A DNA stretch of 26,321 nt from CAYOOT01 sp964405665. GTDB lineage: Bacteria > Bdellovibrionota_C > UBA2361 > SZUA-149 > CAZDWZ01. The stretch lies in the NCBI GenBank assembly GCA_964405665.1, contig CAYOOT010000037.1, forward strand, positions 1 through 26,321, given 5' to 3'. The notes under the pieces were generated by a model that worked only from the letters and a program-made list of their open reading frames with translations, was not told the DNA's origin and ran no database searches. This document shows, piece after piece, positions 8,381-16,814 of this stretch. A program made the translations under genes and the position numbers. Each line of letters starts with the position of its first letter. Positions within the stretch are counted from its first letter, which is position 1.

Positions 8381-9076
8381 TTAATTTTTTGAGGCATAAT
8401 TCACTGCTGTTTTTGCCAAAATATGAGTGGAATCGAAAAGTGCAAGATTTACGTCTTTTTTTGAAATGATCAAAGGTAATTCTGTGCAACCAAGAATTAC
8501 TCCTTCACAACCCGCTTGCTCCATGCTTTCAATAACGTTGATCAAATATTGTTTTGATTGATCCAAAAATTCGCCAAGTAATAATTCTTGATAGATAATA
8601 TTTTGAATTTCTCGCTGCTGCTCGGCATTGGGAACGGAAATAGTAATTCCTGCTTGAGTGAATTTATTTGAATAAATTTCACCGCACATTGTATAAATTG
8701 TTCCTAAGAGTGCAACATTTTTTAAATTTTTATTTTGTACTTCGGCTAAAACTGCATCGGCTATATGCAACCAGGGGATGGGCAGTTTGTTTTTCAAGAG
8801 ATCATATACCTCATGAGTGGTATTGGCAGGGCAAATAAAAAATTCAGCTCCACTGGCAGCAAGTTTTTTACTGGAAGCAAGAAGTAATTTGCCGGCTATT
8901 TCCAATCTGTTTTGCGGATCACTTAAATATTCAGAGAAAGAAAAAGAATGTAAAGTGATTTCCGGATGTTTGTTTTTGCCGAATATTTTTTGTGATTCTT
9001 GGCAGATCAAGCGATACGCAAGAGCGGCCCCTTCGGCAGTGATTGCAGCAATTCCAATATGTTTTAATTTAGCCAT
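8381..9076 (-). CDS. Aspartate/glutamate racemase-like protein, first catalytic Cys absent
   Basis: The 231-residue protein has the Asp/Glu racemase fold pattern: MAKLKHIGIAAI at the start, CPANTTHE (82-89) and GCTELPL (196-202). These cofactor-independent racemases use two cysteines. The second (C197) is present. At the first site the usual CNT-x-H is ANTTH, with alanine at position 84; C82 sits two residues earlier. Activity may therefore be altered, one-sided or lost. ATG at 9076 is chosen because it aligns with the family N-terminus and lies 8 nt after the stop of the FGE-like gene; a TTG at 9097 would overlap that gene. It appears to be the last gene of a minus-strand run with the beta-helix and FGE-like proteins. 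Confidence 0.8.
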   Translation of the reverse strand: MAKLKHIGIAAITAEGAALAYRLICQESQKIFGKNKHPEITLHSFSFSEYLSDPQNRLEIAGKLLLASSKKLAASGAEFFICPANTTHEVYDLLKNKLPIPWLHIADAVLAEVQNKNLKNVALLGTIYTMCGEIYSNKFTQAGITISVPNAEQQREIQNIIYQELLLGEFLDQSKQYLINVIESMEQAGCEGVILGCTELPLIISKKDVNLALFDSTHILAKTAVNYASKN

Positions 9077-9084
9077 ATTTTTTA

Positions 9085-9861
9085 TTATTTGGCACAACGA
9101 AATCCCAAAGATCCCCCTTTTTGTTCAGGCCTTCGGGCATCGCGATTAGAAACACGAAGACTAAGAGCTCGATCATCCCAAGAACCGCCCCGCGCCACTT
9201 TTTTTTCTCCAGTAACGGGTCCTTGAAGATTTCCTTTGGCATATATTTCAGAGAAAGCATTTGGTGTATACCAATTTTGTACCCATTCCAGGATGTTACC
9301 ATTCATATCGTAAATTCCCAGTGCATTAGGTTTTCTTGTTCCTACAGGGAAGGTATTATCTTCTCCGCAGCCATCTAATGCATCCTTTGCAGAACCGGTT
9401 GTTTTGCCATCATTTAATATTGCTTGCTCACAACTAACTTCATTCCCCCAAGGATAAGCTGTAATGCTTCCTGCTCTTGCTGCTTTTTCCCATTCTGCTT
9501 CAGTGGGAAGTCTTTTTCCTTTGAAAGAACAATAATTATCGGCATCATTCCAATTTACACAATTCATCGGGTGTTCAGCATTTTCTTTAATAAAATAGTT
9601 ACACCACTTTTGCTCAGGAGCTTGACATTTGCCGGCAGCTACACATTCACGATAATCAGCTACTGTTACTTCTTTTCGATCTATGGAAAATGCAGGAACT
9701 TCAACACTAATTCCACCGCTTGGTCCTTCATCTTCAGAACAATGAGTATCGGCTTGAGAACAGCCCATCTGATAGCTACCTGCTGGTATTTTAACTAAAT
9801 CATCAGCGATGACAAAAGATGTGAAGCTTAAAAATAAAATCTGAACAATTAATATTTTCAT
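9085..9861 (-). CDS. Secreted formylglycine-generating-enzyme-like (SUMF1-domain) protein
   Basis: A signal peptide of about 19 residues (MKILIVQILFLSFTSFVIA) is followed by a complete SUMF1/FGE-sulfatase domain: IPAGSYQMG (25-33), RLPTEAEWEKAAR (117-129), PWGN (137-140), GIYDMNGNILEW (182-193), ARGGSW (223-228) and GFRC (253-256). True sulfatase-activating FGEs carry two copper-binding cysteines after RGGSF. Here that stretch is RGGSWDDRALSLRVSNR, with none. It is therefore probably a non-FGE member of the family, many of which are uncharacterised exported proteins. It has one of the best SD sites in the window (GGAGGA, complement of 9872-9877). It starts 30 nt after the beta-helix gene and ends 8 nt before the racemase-like gene, which suggests one operon. 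Confidence 0.85.
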   Translation of the reverse strand: MKILIVQILFLSFTSFVIADDLVKIPAGSYQMGCSQADTHCSEDEGPSGGISVEVPAFSIDRKEVTVADYRECVAAGKCQAPEQKWCNYFIKENAEHPMNCVNWNDADNYCSFKGKRLPTEAEWEKAARAGSITAYPWGNEVSCEQAILNDGKTTGSAKDALDGCGEDNTFPVGTRKPNALGIYDMNGNILEWVQNWYTPNAFSEIYAKGNLQGPVTGEKKVARGGSWDDRALSLRVSNRDARRPEQKGGSLGFRCAK

Positions 9862-9891
9862 TTTTTAAAGTTCCTCCTAATCAATAAAGAA

Positions 9892-12175
9892 CTACTTTTT
9901 TTTCTTTTTAGTTTTCTTCTTGGATTTTTTCTTTTTGGATTTGGACTTGGAAGATTTAGANNNNNNNNNNNNNNNNNNNNNNNNNNNNNNNNNNNNNNNN
10001 NNNNNNNNNNNNNNNNNNNNNNNNNNNNNNNNNNNNNNNNNNNNNNNNNNNNNNNNNNNNGGTAGTTGTTACCGGAATCGTGGTGCTGGTTGTAGTCGTT
10101 GTGGAAGTGGTTGTTGGCTGAGTTGTAGTTGTTGAAGTAGTTGTGCTTGTTGTTGAGCTGGTAGTTGTTACCGGAATCGTGGTGCTGGTTGTAGTCGTTG
10201 TGGAAGTGGTTGTTTCTTCAATCGTTGTGGTAGTGCTTGTAGAGGAAGTGCTAGTAGTTGTTGAAACAGAATCAGTAATTGTCTTTAAAGGTATTGTAGT
10301 CGTAGTAGAAGTAGTAGTTATTGGCAGAGTTGTTGTTGTTGAAGTGGTGGTGCTTGTTGTGGAAGAGGTAGAAGTTGTTGATGTACTCGAGGTGGTAGTA
10401 GTTGTAGAAGATCTTTTGGTATTTTTTGTAACGCTAGTGCTTGTTGTCGAACTTGTAGAAGTTGTTGAGCTGGTAGTTACTGGAATTGTTGTAGTTGTTG
10501 TGGAAGTGGTTGTTGGCTGAGTTGTAGTTGTTGTTGTAACTAAAGATGAAGCTGCTCTCCAACCATAAGTATTACAATTTTCCGAGGTGGATCTGAGATA
10601 TTGGTCAAAGCCAAGATCTCCAATTTTTGAATTAATATCGAAATTATAGAAGGATTGCCATTTATTAAAAGAACACATTTCTCCAGTGCTAGTAGGAGAA
10701 TCTCCAAAAAAATCAAAAATTAAATCAGTATAGGGATTATAATAACAATTATTATCAGCAATCATTGCTGGGGTATTTAAAAAAGTCAGATAATCCGCAT
10801 CTGAACCATAGCGTTCAATTCTATAAAATCCATTTTCTGTATTGTAAGAAGGGTTATTATCAACGGCGATATTATTTTGGATAATACTTGTTCCTAATCC
10901 GCTATTGATAGAATTTCTAAAAGAAATCGGTCTAAAATTTATAAAAGTATTATATTCAATCAAAGCATCGCGACAATAGGAATTGCCAGCTCCAATATCA
11001 CCACAATTATAGGCAACTGCTCCAGCATAGGAATCAGGGTTAACAAATAAGTTATTTTGCATTTCAATCCCCGCCGTAGAATTATCAACAGCCGTATGAT
11101 GGCAATTCCACATTTGATTGCCTTTGAAATATAAATTTCCAGTGCCTGTTAAACTGGGATGCTTATATTTGAAGCATCTGCCAATTGCTGGTCCTCCATA
11201 ATTAGGTTCATTGGAGTAATAAAGTCTATTATACTCAATTCGATTGTCCTGACCTTTGAAAATAACAATTAGACTGATATTTTCAGCACCCGGATTAACC
11301 GGATCATAGATGTCAAAAAAATTATTGTGATGAAAATAATTGCCGATGATACTTCCAGAAGCATTGATGCAGGCGATGTTATCATAGGTGCTGCCGAAAC
11401 TGTCATGACATTTGGTTCTGGCAATCTCTATATATTTTGTATCGGTTAGATAAATCATGGCACCGTAAGAATCAGTGAGTTCTAGATCCTCAAATTTAAG
11501 ATAATTTGCGCCTGTTGCTTGAATAATATGCCCTTGAAAATTAGCGTTAAATGGTGGATCCAACACCACATTACTTCCCGGATATCTTTTGAAGGTGATT
11601 GTTTTATCTGCTGTTCCAGACCTTGCTATATAAAGCATCGTATTGGGATATCCTCCCCCAGCAGTATAATAGTCTGAACATGTTCCCGAACCCTTAAGAT
11701 AAATTACATCTCCTGCTTGAATTTGATACCAGTTGTTTGGCTTGGGGGCGGAATCATAATAGCCAACCATTTTTAGAGATTTCCAGGGGCTATTAAAACT
11801 ACCATCACCTGAAGAATCATTGCCTGATTGGCAATCAACATATTTGCAAGTTGATCCTGGAGAGGCTTCACACACTACTTCAGAAGAACAATCACTGTAG
11901 CTTCCATCTAATTGACATTTTCTTGTTTCTCCAACAGGACAACCGTCGGCAGTAATAACTCCGGGATATATTTTATAATTATGATCATCGCAGTCATTTC
12001 CCCCAGAATTATTTAAAGAAAAATAACCATCATTATCTTTATCCGGTTCTGGGCAGTCAAGATCAACACCGTCTCCATCTTCATCCAACCCATTGCCACA
12101 TATTTCAGGAAGTGCTGAAGCTTTGCTGATATTTACTGCAGCCAATAAACAAAAAATAAAAAACAATTTTTTCAT
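9892..12175 (-). CDS. Secreted parallel beta-helix protein with MopE-like motif, Thr/Ser region and Lys/Ser tail (gap inside)
   Basis: Layout: signal peptide 1-21; MopE-like acidic Cys motif (CGNGLDEDGDGVDLDC, 26-41, then DKDNDGYFS and NDCDD at 60-64), a probable calcium- or metal-binding element; a right-handed beta-helix region from about 112 (YVDCQSGND, SFNSPWKSL) to 540, with many N-rich turns as in pectate-lyase-like and surface polysaccharide-binding proteins; then at least 160 residues of almost pure Thr/Ser with short Pro/Val/Ile spacers. A 100-N gap (9961-10060) interrupts this. Beyond it, 22 codons ending in TAG at 9892 encode a Lys/Ser tail (SKSSKSKSKKKK...), which I assign to the same gene; its frame differs only because the gap size is nominal. 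The Thr/Ser region could be an O-glycosylated stalk. First gene of the run with the FGE-like and racemase-like genes. Confidence 0.75.
9961..10060. other. Scaffold gap (100 N placeholder) in Thr-coding repeats
   Basis: Exactly 100 N. The contig resumes at 10061 with 55 nt that recur exactly at 10160-10214, and the two copies diverge at the 56th base. This is what a de Bruijn assembly with a 55-base k-mer does at a repeat. The true length of missing Thr/Ser coding sequence is unknown. Confidence 0.95.
10061..10540 (-). repeat. Low-complexity Thr/Ser-coding repeat
   Basis: Degenerate ACN/TCN codon repeats on the minus strand encode the Thr/Ser stalk of the beta-helix protein. They include an exact 55-nt duplication (10061-10115 and 10160-10214). 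On the plus strand the same DNA reads as Val/Leu-rich frames without stops, which are artefacts. Confidence 0.85.
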
Positions 12176-12330
12176 TGACCTAGTATTCTAGATAATGGTT
12201 TTAATTACCGAATTAAATATTATTATGCTGCTTACAGATAAAAACTTGGCATTACTTCAAGAGTAATAGAATAAAAATCCGGCAAGTAGTATAAAAGCTT
12301 TGTTTTTAAGCCTGCTTAAGTTTTCACCCG

Positions 12331-12387
12331 GTATATATTAATCACATTTGCGAGTTTCTAAAAATCACAAATATGATTAATATATAC
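12331..12387. repeat. Long dyad symmetry (operator or structured element)
   Basis: GTATATATTAATCACATTTG (12331-12350) and its reverse complement at 12368-12387 match at 19 of 20 positions around a 17-nt loop. The AT-rich arms have no T-run after them, so a terminator is unlikely. Its position between divergent genes, upstream of a TTGACA promoter, suits a regulator-binding site, or a small palindromic insertion. Confidence 0.6.
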
Positions 12388-12443
12388 GGAGGTAATAGCA
12401 AGTCAAATCCGGCCTGGGTTTTAAAGCTTAACACCCTAATAAC

Positions 12444-12472
12444 TTGACAAAGAAAGTAGCAAAGTTAAGTAT
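12444..12472 (+). promoter_or_regulatory. Probable sigma70 promoter for galactonate-dehydratase-like gene
   Basis: A perfect -35 TTGACA (12444-12449) is followed by a weak -10, TAAGTA (16-nt spacer) or AAGTAT (17-nt spacer). The start codon is at 12497, with GGAG about 4 nt upstream of it (CTGGAGTTTTATG). Confidence 0.5.
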
Positions 12473-12496
12473 CTATCAATAGTTATCTGGAGTTTT

Positions 12497-13684
12497 ATGG
12501 CCAATAAAATAACGAAAATCGAAACGGCTATCGTTGTCCCGCGTTGGGGGTTGTTACGTGTTCATACGGCTGATGGAATTTTTGGCTTTGGAGAATTCAC
12601 CGTAGAAGGTCAGCACGATAGCACTTGTTCTTTGGTAAAAGAATTAAGTCCGCATTTTTTAGGAAAAGATCCCTCTGAAATTAAAAAATTGGTTAGAGGT
12701 GTTTATGATCAGCTTTTTTATCACGGTGGCCCACACTTAATGAGTGCATTAGGTGGAATAGAAATGGCTCTTTGGGATATTTATGGAAAAAGTCTTAATC
12801 AGCCCATTCATCAACTTCTTGGCGGTGCGGTTCGAAATAAAATAAAAGTTTATCGATGGGCCGGAGGAAATAATAATTCTCCGGAACTTGCCGCAGAAGA
12901 AGCGGCAAAAGTTGTTTCTGAAGGTGCAAGGGCGATCAAAATGAATGCCTGTCCGCCACTTGCAGCAATTGATACTTATGGCGGAATTCAAGCTGCAGTC
13001 AAAAGAGCAGCCGCAGTTAGAAAAGCAGTTGGCCCGGATGTTGATATTGCTTTTGATTTTCATGGCAGGGCTAATGTGCCCATGGCAAGAAGGTTAGTTA
13101 AGGAACTGGAATTTTCCAATCCTTTGTTCTACGAAGAACCAGTTCGTCCTGATTACAATCGTTGGCTGCCAGAAATTGCCAGCCTTACTCACGTGCCGAT
13201 TGCTACAGGAGAAAGAATGTTTACTCCGGCAGAATTCTTTGAAGCAATTTCAAATAAAGGGGTGCATGTTTTACAACCAGATTTAGTGCATGTGGGAGGA
13301 ATTAGTAATACTTTGGAAATTGCAGCGATGGCGGAAGCAAATGGTATTGCCATTGCGCCACATTGTCCGCTTTCTCCGATTGCTTTTATGGCTTGTTTGC
13401 AAGTCATGGCCACTTCCAGGGCAGCTTGGATTTTAGAATGGTCTAAGGGAATTCATTATAATGCCTCGGGAGCATTAGGCTCAATTGATCCTTGGCTAAG
13501 ATATATTAAAGAAGAACAGCGTGAGCTTTTTCAACTTGATAGAGACGGACATTTGCCAATCTCTAGTCTTCCCGGATTAGGATTTGAAGTAGATTGGAAT
13601 GAAGTTTTAAAAGCAGCAGAACAAGGGGTTAGCTGGAGAGATGAGCAAATGGTTTTAAACGATGGCACCAAGGCTAATTGGTAA
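12497..13684 (+). CDS. dgoD: D-galactonate dehydratase-like enolase-superfamily enzyme
   Basis: The 395-residue protein aligns from end to end with E. coli DgoD as I remember it: shared segments include ALWDIYGKSLNQPI, FDFHGR, PLFYEEPV, TGERMF and APHCPLSPIA. The metal ligands and catalytic residues are conserved at a constant +4 offset: D187, E213, E239, H189 and H289 (E. coli D183, E209, E235, H185, H285). The reaction would be dehydration of D-galactonate, or a close aldonate, to the 2-keto-3-deoxy acid. The enolase superfamily contains many near relatives with other acid-sugar substrates, so specificity is inferred. No kinase, aldolase, transporter or regulator of a galactonate pathway lies nearby; the gene appears to stand alone with its own promoter and SD. 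Confidence 0.85.
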   Translation: MANKITKIETAIVVPRWGLLRVHTADGIFGFGEFTVEGQHDSTCSLVKELSPHFLGKDPSEIKKLVRGVYDQLFYHGGPHLMSALGGIEMALWDIYGKSLNQPIHQLLGGAVRNKIKVYRWAGGNNNSPELAAEEAAKVVSEGARAIKMNACPPLAAIDTYGGIQAAVKRAAAVRKAVGPDVDIAFDFHGRANVPMARRLVKELEFSNPLFYEEPVRPDYNRWLPEIASLTHVPIATGERMFTPAEFFEAISNKGVHVLQPDLVHVGGISNTLEIAAMAEANGIAIAPHCPLSPIAFMACLQVMATSRAAWILEWSKGIHYNASGALGSIDPWLRYIKEEQRELFQLDRDGHLPISSLPGLGFEVDWNEVLKAAEQGVSWRDEQMVLNDGTKANW

Positions 13685-13876
13685 AAAGCTTTTAATTAGT
13701 TTAAAATAAATAAAATCTTTCATTTTTCTTAATAATCATGGAACTTTAAAATATCTTGATTGATTATTTTTCTTTGGGAAAAACTTTTACAAATTTATTT
13801 TCAATAAAAGACGAAAATCTTTGTAATGTTCTTTTTGAATCCCCAATTTGGAAAAAATCAATGGAGATTGCTTTCT

Positions 13877-15514
13877 ATGATTAAGAAAAATTTCCTTTTT
13901 ATTATTGCCAGCTTATTTTTATTTGTAAGTTCAATAAAAGCGGAAACTATTACCGGAACGTTAAATAGCCCACCAAGCAATGCGCGGATTCTTGTTCTTG
14001 ATAATGATGGCGATGCTAGCTATGCTAGCATTACGAACGGGAAATTTACAGTTAGTGGAACAAATCTAAGATTATTTGTTCTTGTAAACGGAAATTTAAG
14101 TGATGAAAAAGCGGGCCCTATTTATTTTGATACTACCGCCAAAGTAATTACAAATAGAACAAAGCACAAAAGCTGCTCCAAGCTGATTTCTAAGGCAAAA
14201 TTATATTCAAGAGTAAAGGTTGCAAAAGCAAGAAAGCCACTTAAGCTTGGAAAATTAAAATATTCCTCGGAAGGCTATTGGTATTTAGCTACTGCTTTAA
14301 AAACAAAAGATGTCAATACCAGTACACAGTTAAGTTTAAAATCAGATTGCAATCCGGACGCTGCTACAGGATCTACATTGGGCTTACCAATCGTTGGATC
14401 TTTAAGCAGAAGTTTTTCAGGTTCATCAGTTAAAGTTGCTGCAGCAGCAGATGATAATGATGGCGATGGATTGCCCGATGCTTTGGATGTTGATGACGAT
14501 GATGATGGTATTTTAGATGCTTATGATTCTAACAGTGGAAGTTCAGATACGAGCAGTACCTTTCATTTATTTTCTAATTTAAAAGTAAATATCGAGTCCA
14601 GTCTTAATGTGAATGCGGGTAATGCGGTTACTCAAGAGTTGATTAATGATTTAGTTAGCGAGCATTCAACTTTGGCGATTGAAGTAGCTGGAGGTAATAC
14701 CAATACAACGGAACTAGATTGTGGGCCAAATTCTACTTCCGGTTTAAGTTATTGTGCTTCAGGAGGGACGGGGGTTTCTTTAAGTTCCAGTGGTAATTTC
14801 CCTGATGATCTTGATGCTGATAATGATGGTTTTGGAACGATTGTCGTTGGTGACACTGGGGATTTTCAATTATCAACCGGGGCAACAGCAGAAGAAATAA
14901 AAGCGGGGGATACTTATCGGGAGATTGTTACTGATTCAGGTAATAATGAAACTGTATATACTGGAATGCTTAATTTTATTTTTAATACTACTCCTGCTGT
15001 TAAGTCCGTAACTGTGGGCGCCACTACTACTAATATCACCTATCCAGTAAATAATGGGGACCCTGGCACTAGTAATAACTGCATTAGTGTACCAGCAACT
15101 GGAAACGTAACTTTATCTTTAGTTGGTTGGAGACCACAGCGTCCTGGAATAGAAGCTTCTGGTGAAGCAGAATATGTGGATATTGGAAATTCCTTAATTA
15201 CAATTGATATTCCTAATGCGCCTTGTACCTTATCCGGGGGTGGCGGATGTTCAGGCAGTGGACCAGGAAACTGCTCCAGTGCCTCCTACAGTACTAGTGA
15301 TTCTAACTTAAGTACCTCTACGAATGGTTTGCAAGATAGTTTTGTAGATACCGATGCTAATGCAGCAAATACTTTTTCTTTTGATATTGATTTAAGTAAT
15401 TGCTTAGGTGACACAGCTTGGACAGCAGGGCAATCACTTTTTTTAGATTTGCAATTTAAAAGTCGCGAGGGAGACAATGCTGCCCAGAAATTTTGTGTAA
15501 AAAGAGCTTTATAG
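13877..15514 (+). CDS. Secreted protein with thrombospondin type 3-like calcium-binding repeats
   Basis: ATG at 13877 is chosen because it opens a typical signal peptide (MIKKNFLFIIASLFLFVSSIKA) and has GGAG 10 nt upstream; the longer in-frame start at 13826 adds 17 residues before the signal. The 545-residue product has an N-terminal beta domain (TITGTLNSPPSNARILVLDN), a lysine-rich segment near 105-125, then DNDGDGLPDALDVDDDDDG at about 193-211, a TSP3/EF-loop-like calcium motif. A second acidic DADNDGFG lies around 314. The C-terminal half is rich in Ser, Thr, Asn and Gly with a few Cys. No membrane anchor or sorting signal is visible. Probably extracellular; function unknown. I do not recognise the overall architecture. 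Confidence 0.75.
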   Translation: MIKKNFLFIIASLFLFVSSIKAETITGTLNSPPSNARILVLDNDGDASYASITNGKFTVSGTNLRLFVLVNGNLSDEKAGPIYFDTTAKVITNRTKHKSCSKLISKAKLYSRVKVAKARKPLKLGKLKYSSEGYWYLATALKTKDVNTSTQLSLKSDCNPDAATGSTLGLPIVGSLSRSFSGSSVKVAAAADDNDGDGLPDALDVDDDDDGILDAYDSNSGSSDTSSTFHLFSNLKVNIESSLNVNAGNAVTQELINDLVSEHSTLAIEVAGGNTNTTELDCGPNSTSGLSYCASGGTGVSLSSSGNFPDDLDADNDGFGTIVVGDTGDFQLSTGATAEEIKAGDTYREIVTDSGNNETVYTGMLNFIFNTTPAVKSVTVGATTTNITYPVNNGDPGTSNNCISVPATGNVTLSLVGWRPQRPGIEASGEAEYVDIGNSLITIDIPNAPCTLSGGGGCSGSGPGNCSSASYSTSDSNLSTSTNGLQDSFVDTDANAANTFSFDIDLSNCLGDTAWTAGQSLFLDLQFKSREGDNAAQKFCVKRAL

Positions 15515-15567
15515 CGAAGACTATCAATCTACTTTTCTGATAAATATTTCTTACTCAACGATAATAA

Positions 15568-15587
15568 ACAAGAAGTTTCTTTCTTGT
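15568..15587. terminator. Small hairpin after the TSP3-like gene
   Basis: ACAAGAA and TTCTTGT pair perfectly (7 bp) around GTTTCT, 54 nt after the stop codon. It is AT-rich and has no T-run after it, so it is only a candidate. Confidence 0.3.
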
Positions 15588-15605
15588 GCGAAAAACAGTT
15601 AATAC

Positions 15606-15628
15606 TGTATCCTTAAAATAGGGATACA
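15606..15628 (+). promoter_or_regulatory. Hairpin over the ribosome binding region of the GT87 gene
   Basis: TGTATCC (15606-15612) and GGATACA (15622-15628) form a 7-bp stem ending 4 nt before the ATG at 15633. The weak SD-like GGG lies at the start of the second arm, so folding would mask it. Confidence 0.35.
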
Positions 15629-15632
15629 TATT

Positions 15633-16811
15633 ATGAAATTAAAAAATTTAATTATCTGCAGTCTATTAATCTTATTTTTGTTTTTATTAAATTCCTACTA
15701 TGGCTTTTTTCTATTAAGACCTTTCAAATCTGATTTTGCCGAATATTGGACGGCATTGAAAATAGCTAGTGCCGGCAATAATCCTTATAATCCATCCTTG
15801 ATGCTGCGAGTGCAGCAGGAGTTGGGATATAAAAATATTCATCCTGAAATTCCTTTGATGATGTGGAATCCTCCTTGGATTTTTTTATTTTTATATCCGA
15901 TACTAAAATTACCCTTCTTCGTTTCTTATAATGTCTTTTTTGCAGTAAATCTTATTTTAATTTTATTGATTAACTATTTATTAGTGAAAAATGTTTTTAC
16001 TAACTTAAGTTTGATAAAATCTTTAATGTTATCTGTAGTTTTTTTGCCTTTTTATTATACTTTGGCGATTTCCCAAATTAGTCTTCTACTTACTTTCGCG
16101 ACGGTGCTTTTATATCTTGCCTTAATTAAGAAAAATAATGTCTTGGCTGCTTTTGCCCTATTGCTTCTTAGTTTAAAACCACATTTATTTTATTTAGTGT
16201 TTTTTATTTTATGCTGGCAACTTATCAAATTAAAAAACTTTAAATTTCCTGCTTATCTCGTTTTATTCTTTTCCTTGACAATCTCTCTTTGCTATTTCCT
16301 TTTCCCAGAGGCTTTATTTGGTTGGCTGGATGTAGTTTTACAAAAGGCTGATCTTAGTTTGGCAATTCCTCCTGTCCAATGGAAGGTGCCAACCTTGGTG
16401 GGAATAGTGCGCCATTTTTGTCCAAATTTTTCAGCTATTCCGATGGTGCTGATACCGGGCGTAGTTTGTATTGCTACTTTAATTTTTCTTTTTAAAAAAG
16501 GAGAAATAAATTGGAAAGAAATTTACCCGGGCTTATTAGCAGTTTCGCTTTTTACTTCCGCTTTTGCCTGGATATTTGATTACAGCTCTTTATTTATTTG
16601 CCAAATGCAGTTACTGAGTATTGCCCAGGATCAAAAAAAATTCCAAATATTATTTCCAACACTTTTAGGATTTAATATTTTCAGTATTTATTTTTCCTCA
16701 ATTTATATTTCACTTCATCAGGATTTTTGGTGGTATCCTCTTATAGTTTTGTTGTTTAGTTTTTGGTTTTTGAAGAAAAATTTGGTGGAGAAAAGTATGG
16801 CCTCTAGTTGA
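15633..16811 (+). CDS. GT87 (DUF2029) polyprenyl-phosphate-sugar glycosyltransferase
   Basis: The 392-residue polytopic protein opens with one helix and then the GT87 signature loop: SDFAEYWTALKIASAGNNPYNP (33 onwards; D34 is the candidate catalytic acid), followed by MMWNPPWIFLFLYPILKLPF (77-96). About nine further helices follow. GT87 enzymes are alpha-mannosyltransferases (known from mycobacterial lipoglycan synthesis) that use polyprenyl-phospho-mannose on the outer side of the membrane. A basic tail ends the protein (FLKKNLVEKSMASS). The start is supported by the signal-like first helix; SD is weak. It is followed by tRNA-Tyr on the opposite strand, its stop being only 3 nt from the 19-bp inverted repeat there. 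Confidence 0.8.
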   Translation: MKLKNLIICSLLILFLFLLNSYYGFFLLRPFKSDFAEYWTALKIASAGNNPYNPSLMLRVQQELGYKNIHPEIPLMMWNPPWIFLFLYPILKLPFFVSYNVFFAVNLILILLINYLLVKNVFTNLSLIKSLMLSVVFLPFYYTLAISQISLLLTFATVLLYLALIKKNNVLAAFALLLLSLKPHLFYLVFFILCWQLIKLKNFKFPAYLVLFFSLTISLCYFLFPEALFGWLDVVLQKADLSLAIPPVQWKVPTLVGIVRHFCPNFSAIPMVLIPGVVCIATLIFLFKKGEINWKEIYPGLLAVSLFTSAFAWIFDYSSLFICQMQLLSIAQDQKKFQILFPTLLGFNIFSIYFSSIYISLHQDFWWYPLIVLLFSFWFLKKNLVEKSMASS

Positions 16812-16814
16812 GTG

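Larger units (their letters stand above)
12176..12496. other. Divergent intergenic region
   Basis: The space between the beta-helix gene (minus) and the galactonate-dehydratase-like gene (plus). It holds the 20-nt dyad at 12331-12387, a sigma70-like promoter at 12444 for the rightward gene and a small TTAAGC/GCTTAA hairpin near 12307. An SD-like GGAGGT directly after the dyad (12388) is not followed by a start codon. I see no convincing promoter for the leftward gene. Confidence 0.5.

Noticed and set aside
9424..9798. Plus-strand frame opposite the FGE-like gene
   Set aside because: The minus strand shows the complete SUMF1 domain with signal peptide and strong SD, so the plus frame is a shadow.
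10143..10520. Long stop-free Val/Leu/Glu-rich frame on the plus strand
   Set aside because: It is the antisense reading of the Thr/Ser codon repeats of the beta-helix protein; the low-complexity DNA keeps every frame open.
12749..13063. Antisense Cys-rich frame inside the galactonate-dehydratase-like gene
   Set aside because: The opposite strand encodes a full, well conserved enzyme; the antisense frame has no start site or family features.
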